From NCBI RefSeq assembly GCF_014705655.1, contig NZ_JACXIY010000050.1:1-43786 (forward strand): a stretch of 43,786 nt of DNA. Reading direction: 5' to 3'. The notes under the pieces are model-generated. The model was not told where the DNA came from and did not search any database. It saw only the letters and a list, made by a program, of their open reading frames with translations. Source of the DNA: Paenibacillus arenilitoris. GTDB taxonomy: Bacteria > Bacillota > Bacilli > Paenibacillales > Paenibacillaceae. Position 1 is the stretch's first letter. Each line of letters begins with the position of its first letter. Positions 33,104-41,743 of this stretch are shown piece after piece. The translations under genes and the position numbers were made by a program.

Positions 33104-33910
33104 ATGGATCAAGCCATCCGCAAGCGCAAGGCGCTCGTCACCGGCGGCAGCCGCGGCATCGGGCGCGGCATTGCGCTGACGCTTGCCTCCGAAGGATACG
33201 ACGTCGCATTCAGCCACTGGAACGATCAGGAAGAGGCGGAGAAGACCGCGGAGGAAATCAGGGAAGGCTGCGGCGCTCTATGCTATGTCTTCAACGGCAA
33301 TTTGGAGGACGCCGCCGAACCGGAACGCCTTACCCGGCAATCCGTCGACGCGCTCGGGCATATCGATCTGCTCGTCAACAATGCGGGCATTACGTTGTTC
33401 GGCGACTTTAGGACGATGGAGCCGGAGAGCATCGACAAGCTGCTGCGCCTCAACCTCCGCGCCCCGCTCCTCATGATGCGGCATGTCGGCCGCCATATGA
33501 CCGAGAAGCAAATCCGGGGCAATATCGTCAACATTACGTCCACCCGCGCCGAGCGCGCCTATCCCGGCGACTCGGCGTACGGCGGCGTCAAGGCCGGTCT
33601 AAGCCGGGCCGTTCAATCGGCGGCGCTTGATTATGCGCCCTCCGGCATCCGGGTTAATTGCGTCGCGCCGGGCGCCATCGCTACGATCGCGGAACGGGAG
33701 CCGTATTACCGGGCGCTCGGCCGCAAAATTCCGCTCGGCCGGCCGGGTTATCCCGCGGATGTCGGGCGCGCGGTCGCGTGGCTGGCTTCCGATCAGGCTT
33801 CGTATATAACCGGAACGACGCTCCGGCTGGACGGCGGATTGATTTTGCCCGGCATGCCGGAGTCGGTAGGATTAAACGAGGAATCGGACTGGAGAGGAGA
33901 AGGACAATGA
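33104..33910 (+). CDS. Short-chain dehydrogenase/reductase (SDR)
   Basis: A 268-residue NAD(P)-dependent oxidoreductase of the classical SDR family. It shows the cofactor motif GGSRGIGRG (near 18-26), NNAG, the catalytic Ser (ITSTR), Tyr and Lys (YGGVK) and the C-terminal TGTTLRLDGG. Such enzymes interconvert alcohols and ketones, often of sugars or sugar acids. ATG with GAGGTG. It lies between a GH32 gene and a mannonate dehydratase-type gene, so a sugar or sugar-acid oxidation feeding the dehydratase is a reasonable inference. It overlaps the next gene by 4 nt (ATGA). Confidence 0.93.
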   Translation: MDQAIRKRKALVTGGSRGIGRGIALTLASEGYDVAFSHWNDQEEAEKTAEEIREGCGALCYVFNGNLEDAAEPERLTRQSVDALGHIDLLVNNAGITLFGDFRTMEPESIDKLLRLNLRAPLLMMRHVGRHMTEKQIRGNIVNITSTRAERAYPGDSAYGGVKAGLSRAVQSAALDYAPSGIRVNCVAPGAIATIAEREPYYRALGRKIPLGRPGYPADVGRAVAWLASDQASYITGTTLRLDGGLILPGMPESVGLNEESDWRGEGQ

Positions 33911-35109
33911 ATCCTTTGCAAATTGCGAATGTCAAGGCGCTGCTGACGGCACCGGACGGCGTCAATCTCATCGTCGTCAAAGTCGAGACGACCGAGCCGG
34001 GGCTGTACGGGGTCGGCTGCGCCACGTTCACGCAGCGGCATCTGTCGGTGCGCTCCGCCGTCGAGGATTATTTGAAGCCGTTCCTGATCGGCAAGGATCC
34101 TCGGCGGATCGAGGACATTTGGCAGTCATCCATGGTAAGCGGCTATTGGCGCAACGGACCGATCATGAACAACGCGATCGCCGGCGTCGACATGGCGTTA
34201 TGGGACATCAAGGGCAAGCTGGCGAATCTCCCGGTCTATGAGCTGTTCGGCGGCAAATGCCGCGAGGCGGCGCCGGTATACCGTCATATGGACGGCCGCG
34301 ACCCGCATGAAGTCGAGGACAACGTGCGCAAATTCATGGAGCAGGGCTACAAATATTTGCGCTGCCAGATGGGCGGTTACGGCGGCCGCGACCACCTGCT
34401 TCACTCGCCCGAGCAGCCGCTGCCCGGCGCTTACTACGACCCGGACGCGTACGCGCGATCGGTCCCGAGGCTGTTCGACCATTTGCGAAGCGCGATCGGC
34501 TTCGAGGTCGAGCTGCTTCACGACGTGCACGAGCGGGTCGTGCCGATCGAAGCGGTACGGCTGGCGAAGGAGCTGGAGCCATACCGGCTTTTTTTTCTCG
34601 AGGACGCCCTCCCGCCCGAGCAGCTGGACTGGTTCCGCATCGTCAGACAGCAAAGCGCGACGCCGCTCGCCATGGGCGAGCTGTTCGTGCATAGCGCGGA
34701 ATGGATGCCGCTTATCGCGGAGCGGCTGATCGACTTCATCCGCTGCCATGTCAGCGCGATCGGCGGCTTGACCCCCGCCCGCAAGCTTGCGTCGCTTTGC
34801 GAGGCGTTCGGCGTGCGCACCGCCTGGCACGGACCGAACGATCTGTCGCCGATCGGGCAAGCGGCCAACCTCCACTTGGACCTGAGCAGCCCGAATCTCG
34901 GCGTGCAGGAATGGAGCCCGTTCTCCGAACGGATGCGGGAAGTGTTCCCCGGAAGTCCCGAAGTGCGCGGCGGCTTTGCTTATGTCAACGATAAACCGGG
35001 GCTTGGCGTCGACATCGACGAGAAGCAGGCCGCCAAGTATCCGTGCCATAACGATCTGCCGGCCTGGACGCTGGCAAGGCTGCCCGACGGCACCGCCGTC
35101 CGTCCGTAG
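33907..35109 (+). CDS. Enolase-superfamily mannonate dehydratase (ManD/RspA type)
   Basis: A 400-residue enzyme of the mandelate racemase/muconate lactonising group. Metal ligands and catalytic residues are visible at Asp206 and His208 (LLHDVHER), Glu232 (FLEDALPPE), Glu258 (AMGEL), Arg279 (FIRCHVSAIGG), His308 (WHGPND) and Glu335 (GVQEW). The spacing closely follows characterised ManD proteins, which dehydrate D-mannonate (some also D-gluconate) to 2-keto-3-deoxygluconate. Many relatives have low activity. The start is the ATG overlapping the SDR stop with GGAGAGGAGAAGG upstream. No KDG kinase or KDPG aldolase is in the window. Confidence 0.92.
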   Translation: MNPLQIANVKALLTAPDGVNLIVVKVETTEPGLYGVGCATFTQRHLSVRSAVEDYLKPFLIGKDPRRIEDIWQSSMVSGYWRNGPIMNNAIAGVDMALWDIKGKLANLPVYELFGGKCREAAPVYRHMDGRDPHEVEDNVRKFMEQGYKYLRCQMGGYGGRDHLLHSPEQPLPGAYYDPDAYARSVPRLFDHLRSAIGFEVELLHDVHERVVPIEAVRLAKELEPYRLFFLEDALPPEQLDWFRIVRQQSATPLAMGELFVHSAEWMPLIAERLIDFIRCHVSAIGGLTPARKLASLCEAFGVRTAWHGPNDLSPIGQAANLHLDLSSPNLGVQEWSPFSERMREVFPGSPEVRGGFAYVNDKPGLGVDIDEKQAAKYPCHNDLPAWTLARLPDGTAVRP

Positions 35110-35162
35110 GCCGGGGCATGATCCGCTTCGCATGACGACAAACATGGATTAACACGAAACGG

Positions 35163-35191
35163 CGGTGCCACGGGACGTTCCCGGCACCGCC
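35163..35191 (+). terminator. Terminator of the GH32-SDR-ManD operon
   Basis: GGCGGTGCC pairs with GGCACCGCC with a further GGGA/TCCC stem inside. The tail AATTCG is not a T run, so termination may be incomplete. It stands about 53 nt after the stop. Confidence 0.6.
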
Positions 35192-35438
35192 AATTCGTGG
35201 TTATGACCATTCTCCGAACCGGCAACGAACCTTACCACGTTTCGGAGCCGGATCTGATTTGTCACTCAGCCGAAGCATGAGCTCATTCGCGCCGTTCCAA
35301 GAGAATCAAGTCTGATTTCTAGACCTGATTCGCCACTTCGAGATGCATTTGCGCATCAGAGCTAAATTTCAGCTCTGATTTGTCGCTGAGCCGCCGTTAT
35401 AAAGATCGCATCGCCATCTCGTGAGGCGGATGCCATGA
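35192..35438. repeat. CTGATT-type degenerate repeats between convergent operons
   Basis: CTGATTTGTCACTCAGCCG (35254) and CTGATTTGTCGCTGAGCCG (35375) are 17/19 identical and 121 bp apart. Two more related copies begin at 35312 and 35325. GAGCT and TCAGAGCT/AGCTCTGA strings form small inverted repeats (35357-35380). No gene is visible here. Confidence 0.5.
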
Positions 35439-35484
35439 GAAGCCGTCCTCCCTGGTCGCCTCATGACCTTGGAGACGGCTCTCT
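35439..35484 (-). terminator. Hairpin after the DeoR gene
   Basis: AGCCGTC and GACGGCT flank an imperfect inner stem (CTGGTC with GACC). It starts a few bases after the DeoR stop. The minus-strand tail is GGCTTCTC, not T-rich, so it is a probable but not strong terminator. Confidence 0.5.
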
Positions 35485-35487
35485 CCC

Positions 35488-36264
35488 TCATTTCACCGGA
35501 CATACGACGACTTCGACGCCGGTATCCTCGATCTGCTTCAGCATGTCCGGATCGGCCAAATCGCTCGTAATGAGCATGTCCACGTCCGCGAAGCTGCTGA
35601 ACGCCACGAGCCCCTGCTTCATGAACTTGCTATGGTCGGCGAGAAGCACGACCTTCTGGCCGGCCGCGATCATCGCCCGCTTGATCTCCGCCTCGTAAAT
35701 GTCGGAGCTCGTAAAGCCTTTGCGCAGCGAGATGCCCGAAGCGCCGAGGAAGGAATAATGCGCGTTATACTTCCGAAGCTCCATCTCCGCCTGCGGCCCG
35801 ACGAGGCTCATCGACTTTTTGATCAGCTTGCCGCCGAGCACGATAATGGACGTCTCCTCGTTCTGGCTGCATTCCTCCGCCACGTTCATGCCGTTCGTCA
35901 CGACCATGAGGCTATCCTTCTGCTTCAAATGCCTGGCCATGCACCAGGTCGTCGAGCCCGAATCCAATATAATGATCTGCTTCTCGCCGACAAGCTCCGC
36001 CGCTTTTCTCCCGATGGCATCCTTCTCGTCAAAAAAATGCAGCGTCCGCTGCTGGACCGGCGGGATCGGCAAGCTGTCCACTTCTTCGCTCAGGATGGCG
36101 CCGCCGTAATTTTTGACGACCAGCCCTTCGCTCTCCAGCTGGTTCAAATCGCGGCGGATCGTCTCCTCCGACACGTTGAATTCCTTCACCAGGTCGGATA
36201 CCTTCACGCTGCGCTGCTCGAACAGCCGCTCCTTTATTTTGTTTCTCCGTTGGATTACGATCAT
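35488..36264 (-). CDS. DeoR family transcriptional regulator
   Basis: A 258-residue repressor-type protein. The N-terminal helix-turn-helix (VKVSDLVKEFNVSEETIRRDL, residues 20-40) is followed by the DeoR sensor domain with LDSGSTTWCMARHL and VTNGMNVAEE, IVLGGKL and LLADHSKF, typical of phosphosugar-sensing members. The start with AGGAG eight nt upstream is preferred to a longer frame. It is last in the minus-strand direction after the GH38 gene, so it may control this operon, and through the shared AAAACC motif the GH32 operon too. The effector would be a sugar phosphate, possibly an aldolase substrate. Confidence 0.93.
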   Translation of the reverse strand: MIVIQRRNKIKERLFEQRSVKVSDLVKEFNVSEETIRRDLNQLESEGLVVKNYGGAILSEEVDSLPIPPVQQRTLHFFDEKDAIGRKAAELVGEKQIIILDSGSTTWCMARHLKQKDSLMVVTNGMNVAEECSQNEETSIIVLGGKLIKKSMSLVGPQAEMELRKYNAHYSFLGASGISLRKGFTSSDIYEAEIKRAMIAAGQKVVLLADHSKFMKQGLVAFSSFADVDMLITSDLADPDMLKQIEDTGVEVVVCPVK

Positions 36265-36342
36265 ATCCCTGTCTCCTACATCCTTATTTTCACTCCCAAC
36301 TATGCAATAAATGCTCCGAAATTTCAATGGCATGCAGCGGGA

Positions 36343-38766
36343 CTACCACTCGAGCAGGTTCGTTTCGGTCACCGGCAGGGCACCGTCCTTCGGAATCCGG
36401 AATGTCTTGATCTCACACGGGCCGAACCGGGCGCGGATTTCCCGGTTCCGCTGCGGGAGCCGAATGACGGCCTCCGTCGCGATTTTCGCCGTTTCGTAGC
36501 AGCGCAGAATCATGTCGTCGTTGTCCTCCGCTTGCTTGACCGCGCTGACGATAATATTGTCCTGCTCCACGGACAGATAGCTGTCCCGCTGCGGAAGGCT
36601 GCCTTCGTGGAACGATTCGATCACCGCGACCGGCCTTTGATTGATCTCGGCCGCGCGCTTGACGGTGCCTGCCCGCTCCCAGCCGCCTTCATGCGGGAGG
36701 AGCGAGTAACGAAACTGCTGAATGCCTTGGTCGATGAACGAATAGTGCCCGCGAGGATCCGGAACGAGCGGATCGTGATGGGCGTAGATCGGGCTGCGCA
36801 GCACCGTCATCGCCATTTCCTTGTTATGGATGCTGTAGCTGTACTTGGCGTCGTTCATCAGGCTTATGCCGTACGCGGCGCCGCCTTCCCGCGTCACGCC
36901 CGAATAATCGATCCAGCTCTGCCCCGGCTCCTCCTCCCCGTTATGCGCCCGTTCGATATAGCCGAACGGAATTTCATAGCTTTGCCGGGTGAAGATCAGA
37001 TTGACCGGGAACACCAGCTTCAGCAGCTTGAACGGCTCCCGCCAATCGACCGTCGCCTTGACGTCGATCCGGTCCAGCTCGCGGTACATGCTGAAGTCCT
37101 GCACGATGACGGAACGCTCATACTCGCTCGTTACCCGAATGACCGACTTTACGGGACCATGCTCCACCCGCTTCACGCTCGCCGCCTTGAAGGCGCCGAT
37201 CTCTTGATTGAAATGAAACACGTTATGGCTCCACGTATCCGATCGGTCCTCGAACACGACCGGCCTCGCCGCAGCTTCCCGGAACACCTCGGTTTGCGCC
37301 TTCTTGTCGAAGAGGCTTGCGATATACCCCGTCTGCGGGTCGAATTCGAGCCGGAACCGGTCGTTCTCCATCGCGAAATCGCTCGCTTTCAGCGGCTGCG
37401 CCTCTGCCCTAGGCCCGGACGCTTCGGGCAGCAGCCTGTATGTGCGGTAGCCCATCGGCGGCAGATCCGCGACGAAGCAGAGCCGGAACCTGCCGCCTGC
37501 CGTCGCGAGCGATTGCACGGTCTGATGCGGCACGGGCTTGCCCGTATCGTCGACGAGCAGCGACGTCTCCTTCATACCGCCGATTTCAAGCTCCACAATC
37601 GCCTTGCTGTTCCAGGAATGAGGATTAAAGACGACAATCGGCTTCACGCCTTCCTCCTGCGCGATATGGATATTCCAGGAGAGCGATTGCACCGCGTCAT
37701 TCAACCCCCTGTCTGCGATCGACATCGCTTCGCCGTACATATTCCGCGCATCTTCGTAGGCGGGCTCGATGCTCGTGCCGGCCAGGATGTCGTGGAACTG
37801 GTTGAACAGCACGTTTTTCCAGGCTTGGCCGTAATCGCCCGGATACGGCTGGCCCGTTACCCAATTGGCGAAGACCGACAGCTTCTCGGCGGCGAGCAGC
37901 TTGTTCTCGGCCTGCCGGTTCCATTGCTTCACCCCGGAATGGGCGGCATAACAGCCGCTGGCGTGATGCTGGAGATCGTCGTGCACGACGGGGTAGGTCA
38001 GCCCCTTGCGCTCCATCTCGTCGAAAAACCGGTTCGGCGTGCTGAATTCCAGCGCCGGGTAGGCCGGGTCGGCATTCATCGCGCGGATGCTCTCGATATT
38101 CTCCTTCGTCGGGCCGCCGCCGTGATTGCCGACGCCGTAGAAGCACATCAGCTCGTCGTACGGCGCCTTCAGCTCGCCCGCGCAGCGGGTCACGTGCTTG
38201 TTCAGCTCCTTGCCCCACGTGCAGTACTCGAACAAAATGCGGAAGGCGAGCACGCGCGAGCCGTCGTCGGATTCCCACTGGAACAGCCTGCCCGGCAGCC
38301 CTTTCTCGCTTGGCATCGGCCGCATCATAATATAGTAGTCCATCCCGCTCTTCTTCAAAATTTGCGGCAGCATGCCGTGATGCCCGAAGCTGTCGACGTT
38401 ATAGCCGACCTTCGCCGTGACGCCGAATTTTTCCTTGAAGTAGCGCTGGCCGTACAAGCCTTGGCGGACGAACGATTCCCCGCCCGGAATGTTGCAATCC
38501 GGCTGAATCCACCAGCCGCCGACGATTTGCCAGCGCCCTTCCTCGATGCGCTGCTTGATCTCCGCGAACATGCCCGGCTCGTTCCGTTCGACCCATTCGT
38601 AATTGGCGGCCGAGCTGGACGTAAACAGGAAGTCGCCGTATTCCTTCATGCGGTCCAGCGCGGAGCGGAACGTCGCCTTCGTCTCCTGGAAGCCTTCCTG
38701 CCACTGCCACAGCCATACGGGATCGAGATGGGCGTTGCCGATCATATGAAGCTTTTTGTTTTTCAC
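36343..38766 (-). CDS. GH38 family alpha-mannosidase
   Basis: An 807-residue cytoplasmic enzyme. Zinc ligands His13 and Asp15 (NAHLDPVWLW), nucleophile Asp125 (YNVDSFGHHG, also a zinc ligand) and the later His of NQFHDILAGTSI match GH38. The central three-helix domain and the long C-terminal beta-sandwiches complete a full-length protein. It would release mannose from imported alpha-mannosides. The GTG start has GGAGGAGA nine nt upstream; a longer in-frame ATG lies inside the upstream terminator and is rejected. DeoR follows 78 nt later. A terminator-like hairpin separates it from the aldolase gene, so its expression may be stepped down. Confidence 0.93.
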   Translation of the reverse strand: MKNKKLHMIGNAHLDPVWLWQWQEGFQETKATFRSALDRMKEYGDFLFTSSSAANYEWVERNEPGMFAEIKQRIEEGRWQIVGGWWIQPDCNIPGGESFVRQGLYGQRYFKEKFGVTAKVGYNVDSFGHHGMLPQILKKSGMDYYIMMRPMPSEKGLPGRLFQWESDDGSRVLAFRILFEYCTWGKELNKHVTRCAGELKAPYDELMCFYGVGNHGGGPTKENIESIRAMNADPAYPALEFSTPNRFFDEMERKGLTYPVVHDDLQHHASGCYAAHSGVKQWNRQAENKLLAAEKLSVFANWVTGQPYPGDYGQAWKNVLFNQFHDILAGTSIEPAYEDARNMYGEAMSIADRGLNDAVQSLSWNIHIAQEEGVKPIVVFNPHSWNSKAIVELEIGGMKETSLLVDDTGKPVPHQTVQSLATAGGRFRLCFVADLPPMGYRTYRLLPEASGPRAEAQPLKASDFAMENDRFRLEFDPQTGYIASLFDKKAQTEVFREAAARPVVFEDRSDTWSHNVFHFNQEIGAFKAASVKRVEHGPVKSVIRVTSEYERSVIVQDFSMYRELDRIDVKATVDWREPFKLLKLVFPVNLIFTRQSYEIPFGYIERAHNGEEEPGQSWIDYSGVTREGGAAYGISLMNDAKYSYSIHNKEMAMTVLRSPIYAHHDPLVPDPRGHYSFIDQGIQQFRYSLLPHEGGWERAGTVKRAAEINQRPVAVIESFHEGSLPQRDSYLSVEQDNIIVSAVKQAEDNDDMILRCYETAKIATEAVIRLPQRNREIRARFGPCEIKTFRIPKDGALPVTETNLLEW

Positions 38767-38812
38767 GGTTAATCGTCTCCTCCGATTTTTTGGAATAAGA
38801 ATTAGACGGATA

Positions 38813-38848
38813 GCAAAAATGCGCAACTTCGCCTGACGCTGCGCATTT
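38813..38848 (-). terminator. Intra-operon terminator or attenuator between aldolase and GH38 genes
   Basis: A perfect 9-bp stem (AAATGCGCA at 38817-38825 with TGCGCATTT at 38840-38848) is followed on the minus strand by five T. No clear promoter lies between it and the GH38 start, so GH38-deoR probably depends on read-through. Confidence 0.7.
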
Positions 38849-38868
38849 CGACCGAACCGGCGGTTCCG

Positions 38869-39792
38869 TTATTTAGCGGCGTACAAGCCGGCCTTGCCCC
38901 GGCTGCCGAGGAACGCCCCGATCTTGTCCGCGACGGTCCGCTCGACCGCCTCCCTGCCCTTGGCAAGCGTTTCATCCGGCAGCGCCTTGCACGCTTCATT
39001 CGCGATCCGCTCCTCGCGGCCGATCGCAGACAGGAAGGAAAGCTCAAGGTCGGTCGCGATATTGACCTTGCTGACGCCGCCGCCGGGCAGGCGGATCGCT
39101 TCGCCCATCATCTCCGCCGGCACGCCCGAACCGCCGTGCAGCACGAGATGGACCGGCGTAAGCGCCCGGATCGCCCGCAGGCGCGCGAAGTCGATCTTCG
39201 GCTGCCGGACGGCGTATACGCCGTGAGCCGTGCCGCACGACACCGCGAGCGCGTCGACGCCGGTCGCCAACACGAACTGCTTCGCCTCGGCCGGGTCGGT
39301 ATACAGCTCCTCGTCCTTGTCCGTCTCGATAAAATCGGTCGTGCCGATCATGCCGAGCTCCGCCTCCACGGACACGCCTCTTGCGTGCGCGTATTCAACG
39401 ACCTCCCTCGTGACGGCGATATTGTCCGCCAGCGGCTTCTCGGACGCGTCGATCATGACCGAGGTGAAGCCGGCGTCGATCGCGGCCGCGATCACGTCAA
39501 GCGACTTCGTATGGTCGAGATGAAGCACGGCCGGCACCGTAATCGACAGCCCCGCCATCCGCTCGTAGAACCGCTCGCCGAATTCCTCCGGCGTGATGCC
39601 GTAGCGGATCAGCTCCTTCTCCGATATTTGCACGATGAGCGGCGAATCCGCCGCCTGGCCCGCCTTCAATACCGCCTCGATCAGCGGCGTATAGCGCGGC
39701 GAGAAGGAGCCGAGCGCAAACCGGCCGGATTCCGCAACCGCGAGCGCCTGCTTCAGCGTCATGACCCCGTTTGATTTTTGTCGATTTGCCAT
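38869..39792 (-). CDS. Class II fructose/tagatose-bisphosphate-type aldolase
   Basis: A 307-residue zinc aldolase. Zinc ligands are at LHLDHTKS (HxDH), CGTAHGVY and VLHGGSGVP, with EAELGMIG in between. The C-terminal substrate-binding VNIATD is intact. The overall pattern is the GatY/KbaY/FbaA family, cleaving a ketose bisphosphate to DHAP and an aldehyde. The LDHTKS loop differs from the common LDHG. With no kinase or isomerase gene nearby the substrate stays open. ATG with AAGGAGAGAGG. It follows the permease gene by 36 nt. Confidence 0.93.
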   Translation of the reverse strand: MANRQKSNGVMTLKQALAVAESGRFALGSFSPRYTPLIEAVLKAGQAADSPLIVQISEKELIRYGITPEEFGERFYERMAGLSITVPAVLHLDHTKSLDVIAAAIDAGFTSVMIDASEKPLADNIAVTREVVEYAHARGVSVEAELGMIGTTDFIETDKDEELYTDPAEAKQFVLATGVDALAVSCGTAHGVYAVRQPKIDFARLRAIRALTPVHLVLHGGSGVPAEMMGEAIRLPGGGVSKVNIATDLELSFLSAIGREERIANEACKALPDETLAKGREAVERTVADKIGAFLGSRGKAGLYAAK

Positions 39793-39828
39793 GTTCCTCT
39801 CTCCTTCTTGATTGGTATCGGACCACTG

Positions 39829-40713
39829 CTACCCTTTCGTGCCGGCGGTCAAATTCATGCCTTCGATGAAGTATCTTTGGAAAAACATGAACAGCGCGAT
39901 GACCGGAAGCAGCACCATGAGCGATGCGGCCATCAAATAATGCCACTGCGTCGCTTCCGTCCCCTTGAACGTCTGAAGCCCGATTTGCAGCGTGTACATC
40001 TTCTCGTCGTTCACGTACAGGAGCGGACCGAGAAAATCGTTCCATGCCCCGTTGAAGGAGAAGATGGCGATCGTCGCGACGGCCGGCTTGATGAGCGGCA
40101 CCATGAGTCGCAGCCAGATATAGAAGTGGTTCGCTCCGTCGATCTTGGCCGCGTCGATCAGCTCGTTCGGAATGGACATGAAAAACTGGCGCAGCAGGAA
40201 AATAAAAAACGCGCTTCCGAACAAGGACGGAACGATGAGCGGCCAATACGTGTTCATCCAGCCCAGCTTGGCGAACAAAATATATTGCGGTATCATCGTG
40301 ACGAAGCCGGGGATCATCATCGTCGCCAGCACGACGGCGAACAGGAAGCTCCGGCCCGGGAACTTGATTTTCGCGAAGCCGTAAGCGATGAAGGCGTTCG
40401 AGAACACGCTCGCCAGAACGACGCATACCGTAATCAGAGCCGTATTCATTAACCACCGGGAGAAATGGGCCGCTGGCGAAGTCCATGCGCGCACGTAATT
40501 GTCCCAATGGATTTCTTTCGGAAAGAAGGTCGGGGGGTATTGCATGATTTCCTCCATCGGCTTCAGCGACGTCGAGATCATCCACCAGATCGGCGACAGG
40601 ATAATGACGCTTCCGCCGATCAGCAGAATCGCGACGACGGTTTTCCGAAGCCCTTCCTGGAAGGCCAAGCCTTTGTAATAGCGCCGCTTTGCCGTCTGCG
40701 CCTTCGCGCCCAT
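39829..40713 (-). CDS. Sugar ABC transporter permease (MalG/UgpE type)
   Basis: A 294-residue permease with six membrane segments. The N-terminal ILSPIWWMISTSLKP, the EAA loop (NELIDAAKIDGANHFYIWLRLMVP) and the C-terminal RYFIEGMNLTAGTKG are typical of the second permease of sugar importers. Its ATG shares one base with the stop of the preceding permease gene (TAATG), so the two subunits are coupled in translation. It works with the permease and lipoprotein of the same operon. Confidence 0.95.
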   Translation of the reverse strand: MGAKAQTAKRRYYKGLAFQEGLRKTVVAILLIGGSVIILSPIWWMISTSLKPMEEIMQYPPTFFPKEIHWDNYVRAWTSPAAHFSRWLMNTALITVCVVLASVFSNAFIAYGFAKIKFPGRSFLFAVVLATMMIPGFVTMIPQYILFAKLGWMNTYWPLIVPSLFGSAFFIFLLRQFFMSIPNELIDAAKIDGANHFYIWLRLMVPLIKPAVATIAIFSFNGAWNDFLGPLLYVNDEKMYTLQIGLQTFKGTEATQWHYLMAASLMVLLPVIALFMFFQRYFIEGMNLTAGTKG

Positions 40714-41663
40714 TAGCGGTCACCTCCCTCGTAATACACCCATTTCTTGGCCAAAATCAAATTCACGACGGTCAACGCCATGACGATCAGGAAGAGCACC
40801 CAGGCCATTCCGGTCGCATAACCCATATCGAACACTTCGAAAGCTTTGTTCCACATATGCAGGTTGTAGAACACCATCGAATTCATCGGCCCGCCCTCGC
40901 CGCTTTCCGACATGACGTAGGCCTCTTGAAACACTTGAAAGCCGCCGATCGTGCTCGTGACGATATCGAAAAAAATAATCGGCGTGATCATCGGCAGCGT
41001 AATGGTGCGGAACCGTCTGAACAAGCCGGCGCCGTCGATTTCGGCCGCTTCGTACAACTGCTTCGGCACGCCTTGCAGGCTGGCCAGATAGAGCAGCATC
41101 CCGCCCCCGACGCTCCACAGCTTCATGATGATCAGCGACGGCTTCGTCCAGTCCGGATCGAACAGCCACGCGGGCCCCGCGATGCCGACGAAATCGAGCA
41201 CCGTGTTGATGAGGCCCGTCGAAGGGCTAAGCAGCTGCATCCACAAAATATAAACGCCGACGCCGGACAAAACGGCGGGCAAGTAAAAGATCGTGCGAAA
41301 GATTCGCATGCCCGGAATGCCCTGGTTCAGCATGACGGCAAGGAGCACCGCGAACACCGTCGTGAGAGGCACCATAAACGCCACGTAGTACAGCGTGTTG
41401 CCCAGCGACTTCCAGAACAGGCTGTCGGCCGTGAACATGCGGACGAAATTGCCCAGTCCGATAAAATCCATCCTCGACGTGATGTTATAATTCGTAAAGC
41501 TCGCGTAAAGCGAGAACAGCATCGGCCCCAGCGTAATGAACAGGAAGCCGATCAGCCACGGGGAGACGAACACGTACCCCTGCAGCGCTTCCCTTCTCTC
41601 CATCGTCAGCCGTCTCCGCTTCATAGGCCGCGCGGCCGCGGTTTTGGTCGGCAGTTCATTCAT
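40713..41663 (-). CDS. Sugar ABC transporter permease (MalF/UgpA type)
   Basis: A 316-residue permease with six membrane segments. It shows GYVFVSPWLIGFLFITLGPM near residues 29-48 and an EAA loop (KQLYEAAEIDGAGLFRRFRTITLP). It follows the lipoprotein gene by 80 nt and overlaps the next permease. No ATPase is encoded in the operon; a shared ATPase elsewhere is expected. Confidence 0.95.
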   Translation of the reverse strand: MNELPTKTAAARPMKRRRLTMERREALQGYVFVSPWLIGFLFITLGPMLFSLYASFTNYNITSRMDFIGLGNFVRMFTADSLFWKSLGNTLYYVAFMVPLTTVFAVLLAVMLNQGIPGMRIFRTIFYLPAVLSGVGVYILWMQLLSPSTGLINTVLDFVGIAGPAWLFDPDWTKPSLIIMKLWSVGGGMLLYLASLQGVPKQLYEAAEIDGAGLFRRFRTITLPMITPIIFFDIVTSTIGGFQVFQEAYVMSESGEGGPMNSMVFYNLHMWNKAFEVFDMGYATGMAWVLFLIVMALTVVNLILAKKWVYYEGGDR

Positions 41664-41743
41664 ACCGGCTTCTCTCCTTTCCTATCAAACGGAAAGGAGC
41701 GGCAAGCGTCCAGCCGCCACTCCGCCCGTCGTGCTCGCGCCTG

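Noticed and set aside
35632..38772. Plus-strand open frame of about 1046 codons opposite GH38 and deoR
   Set aside because: Shadow of the minus-strand genes, whose catalytic motifs are intact; the plus frame has the His/Arg/Leu-rich composition of antisense frames in GC-rich DNA.
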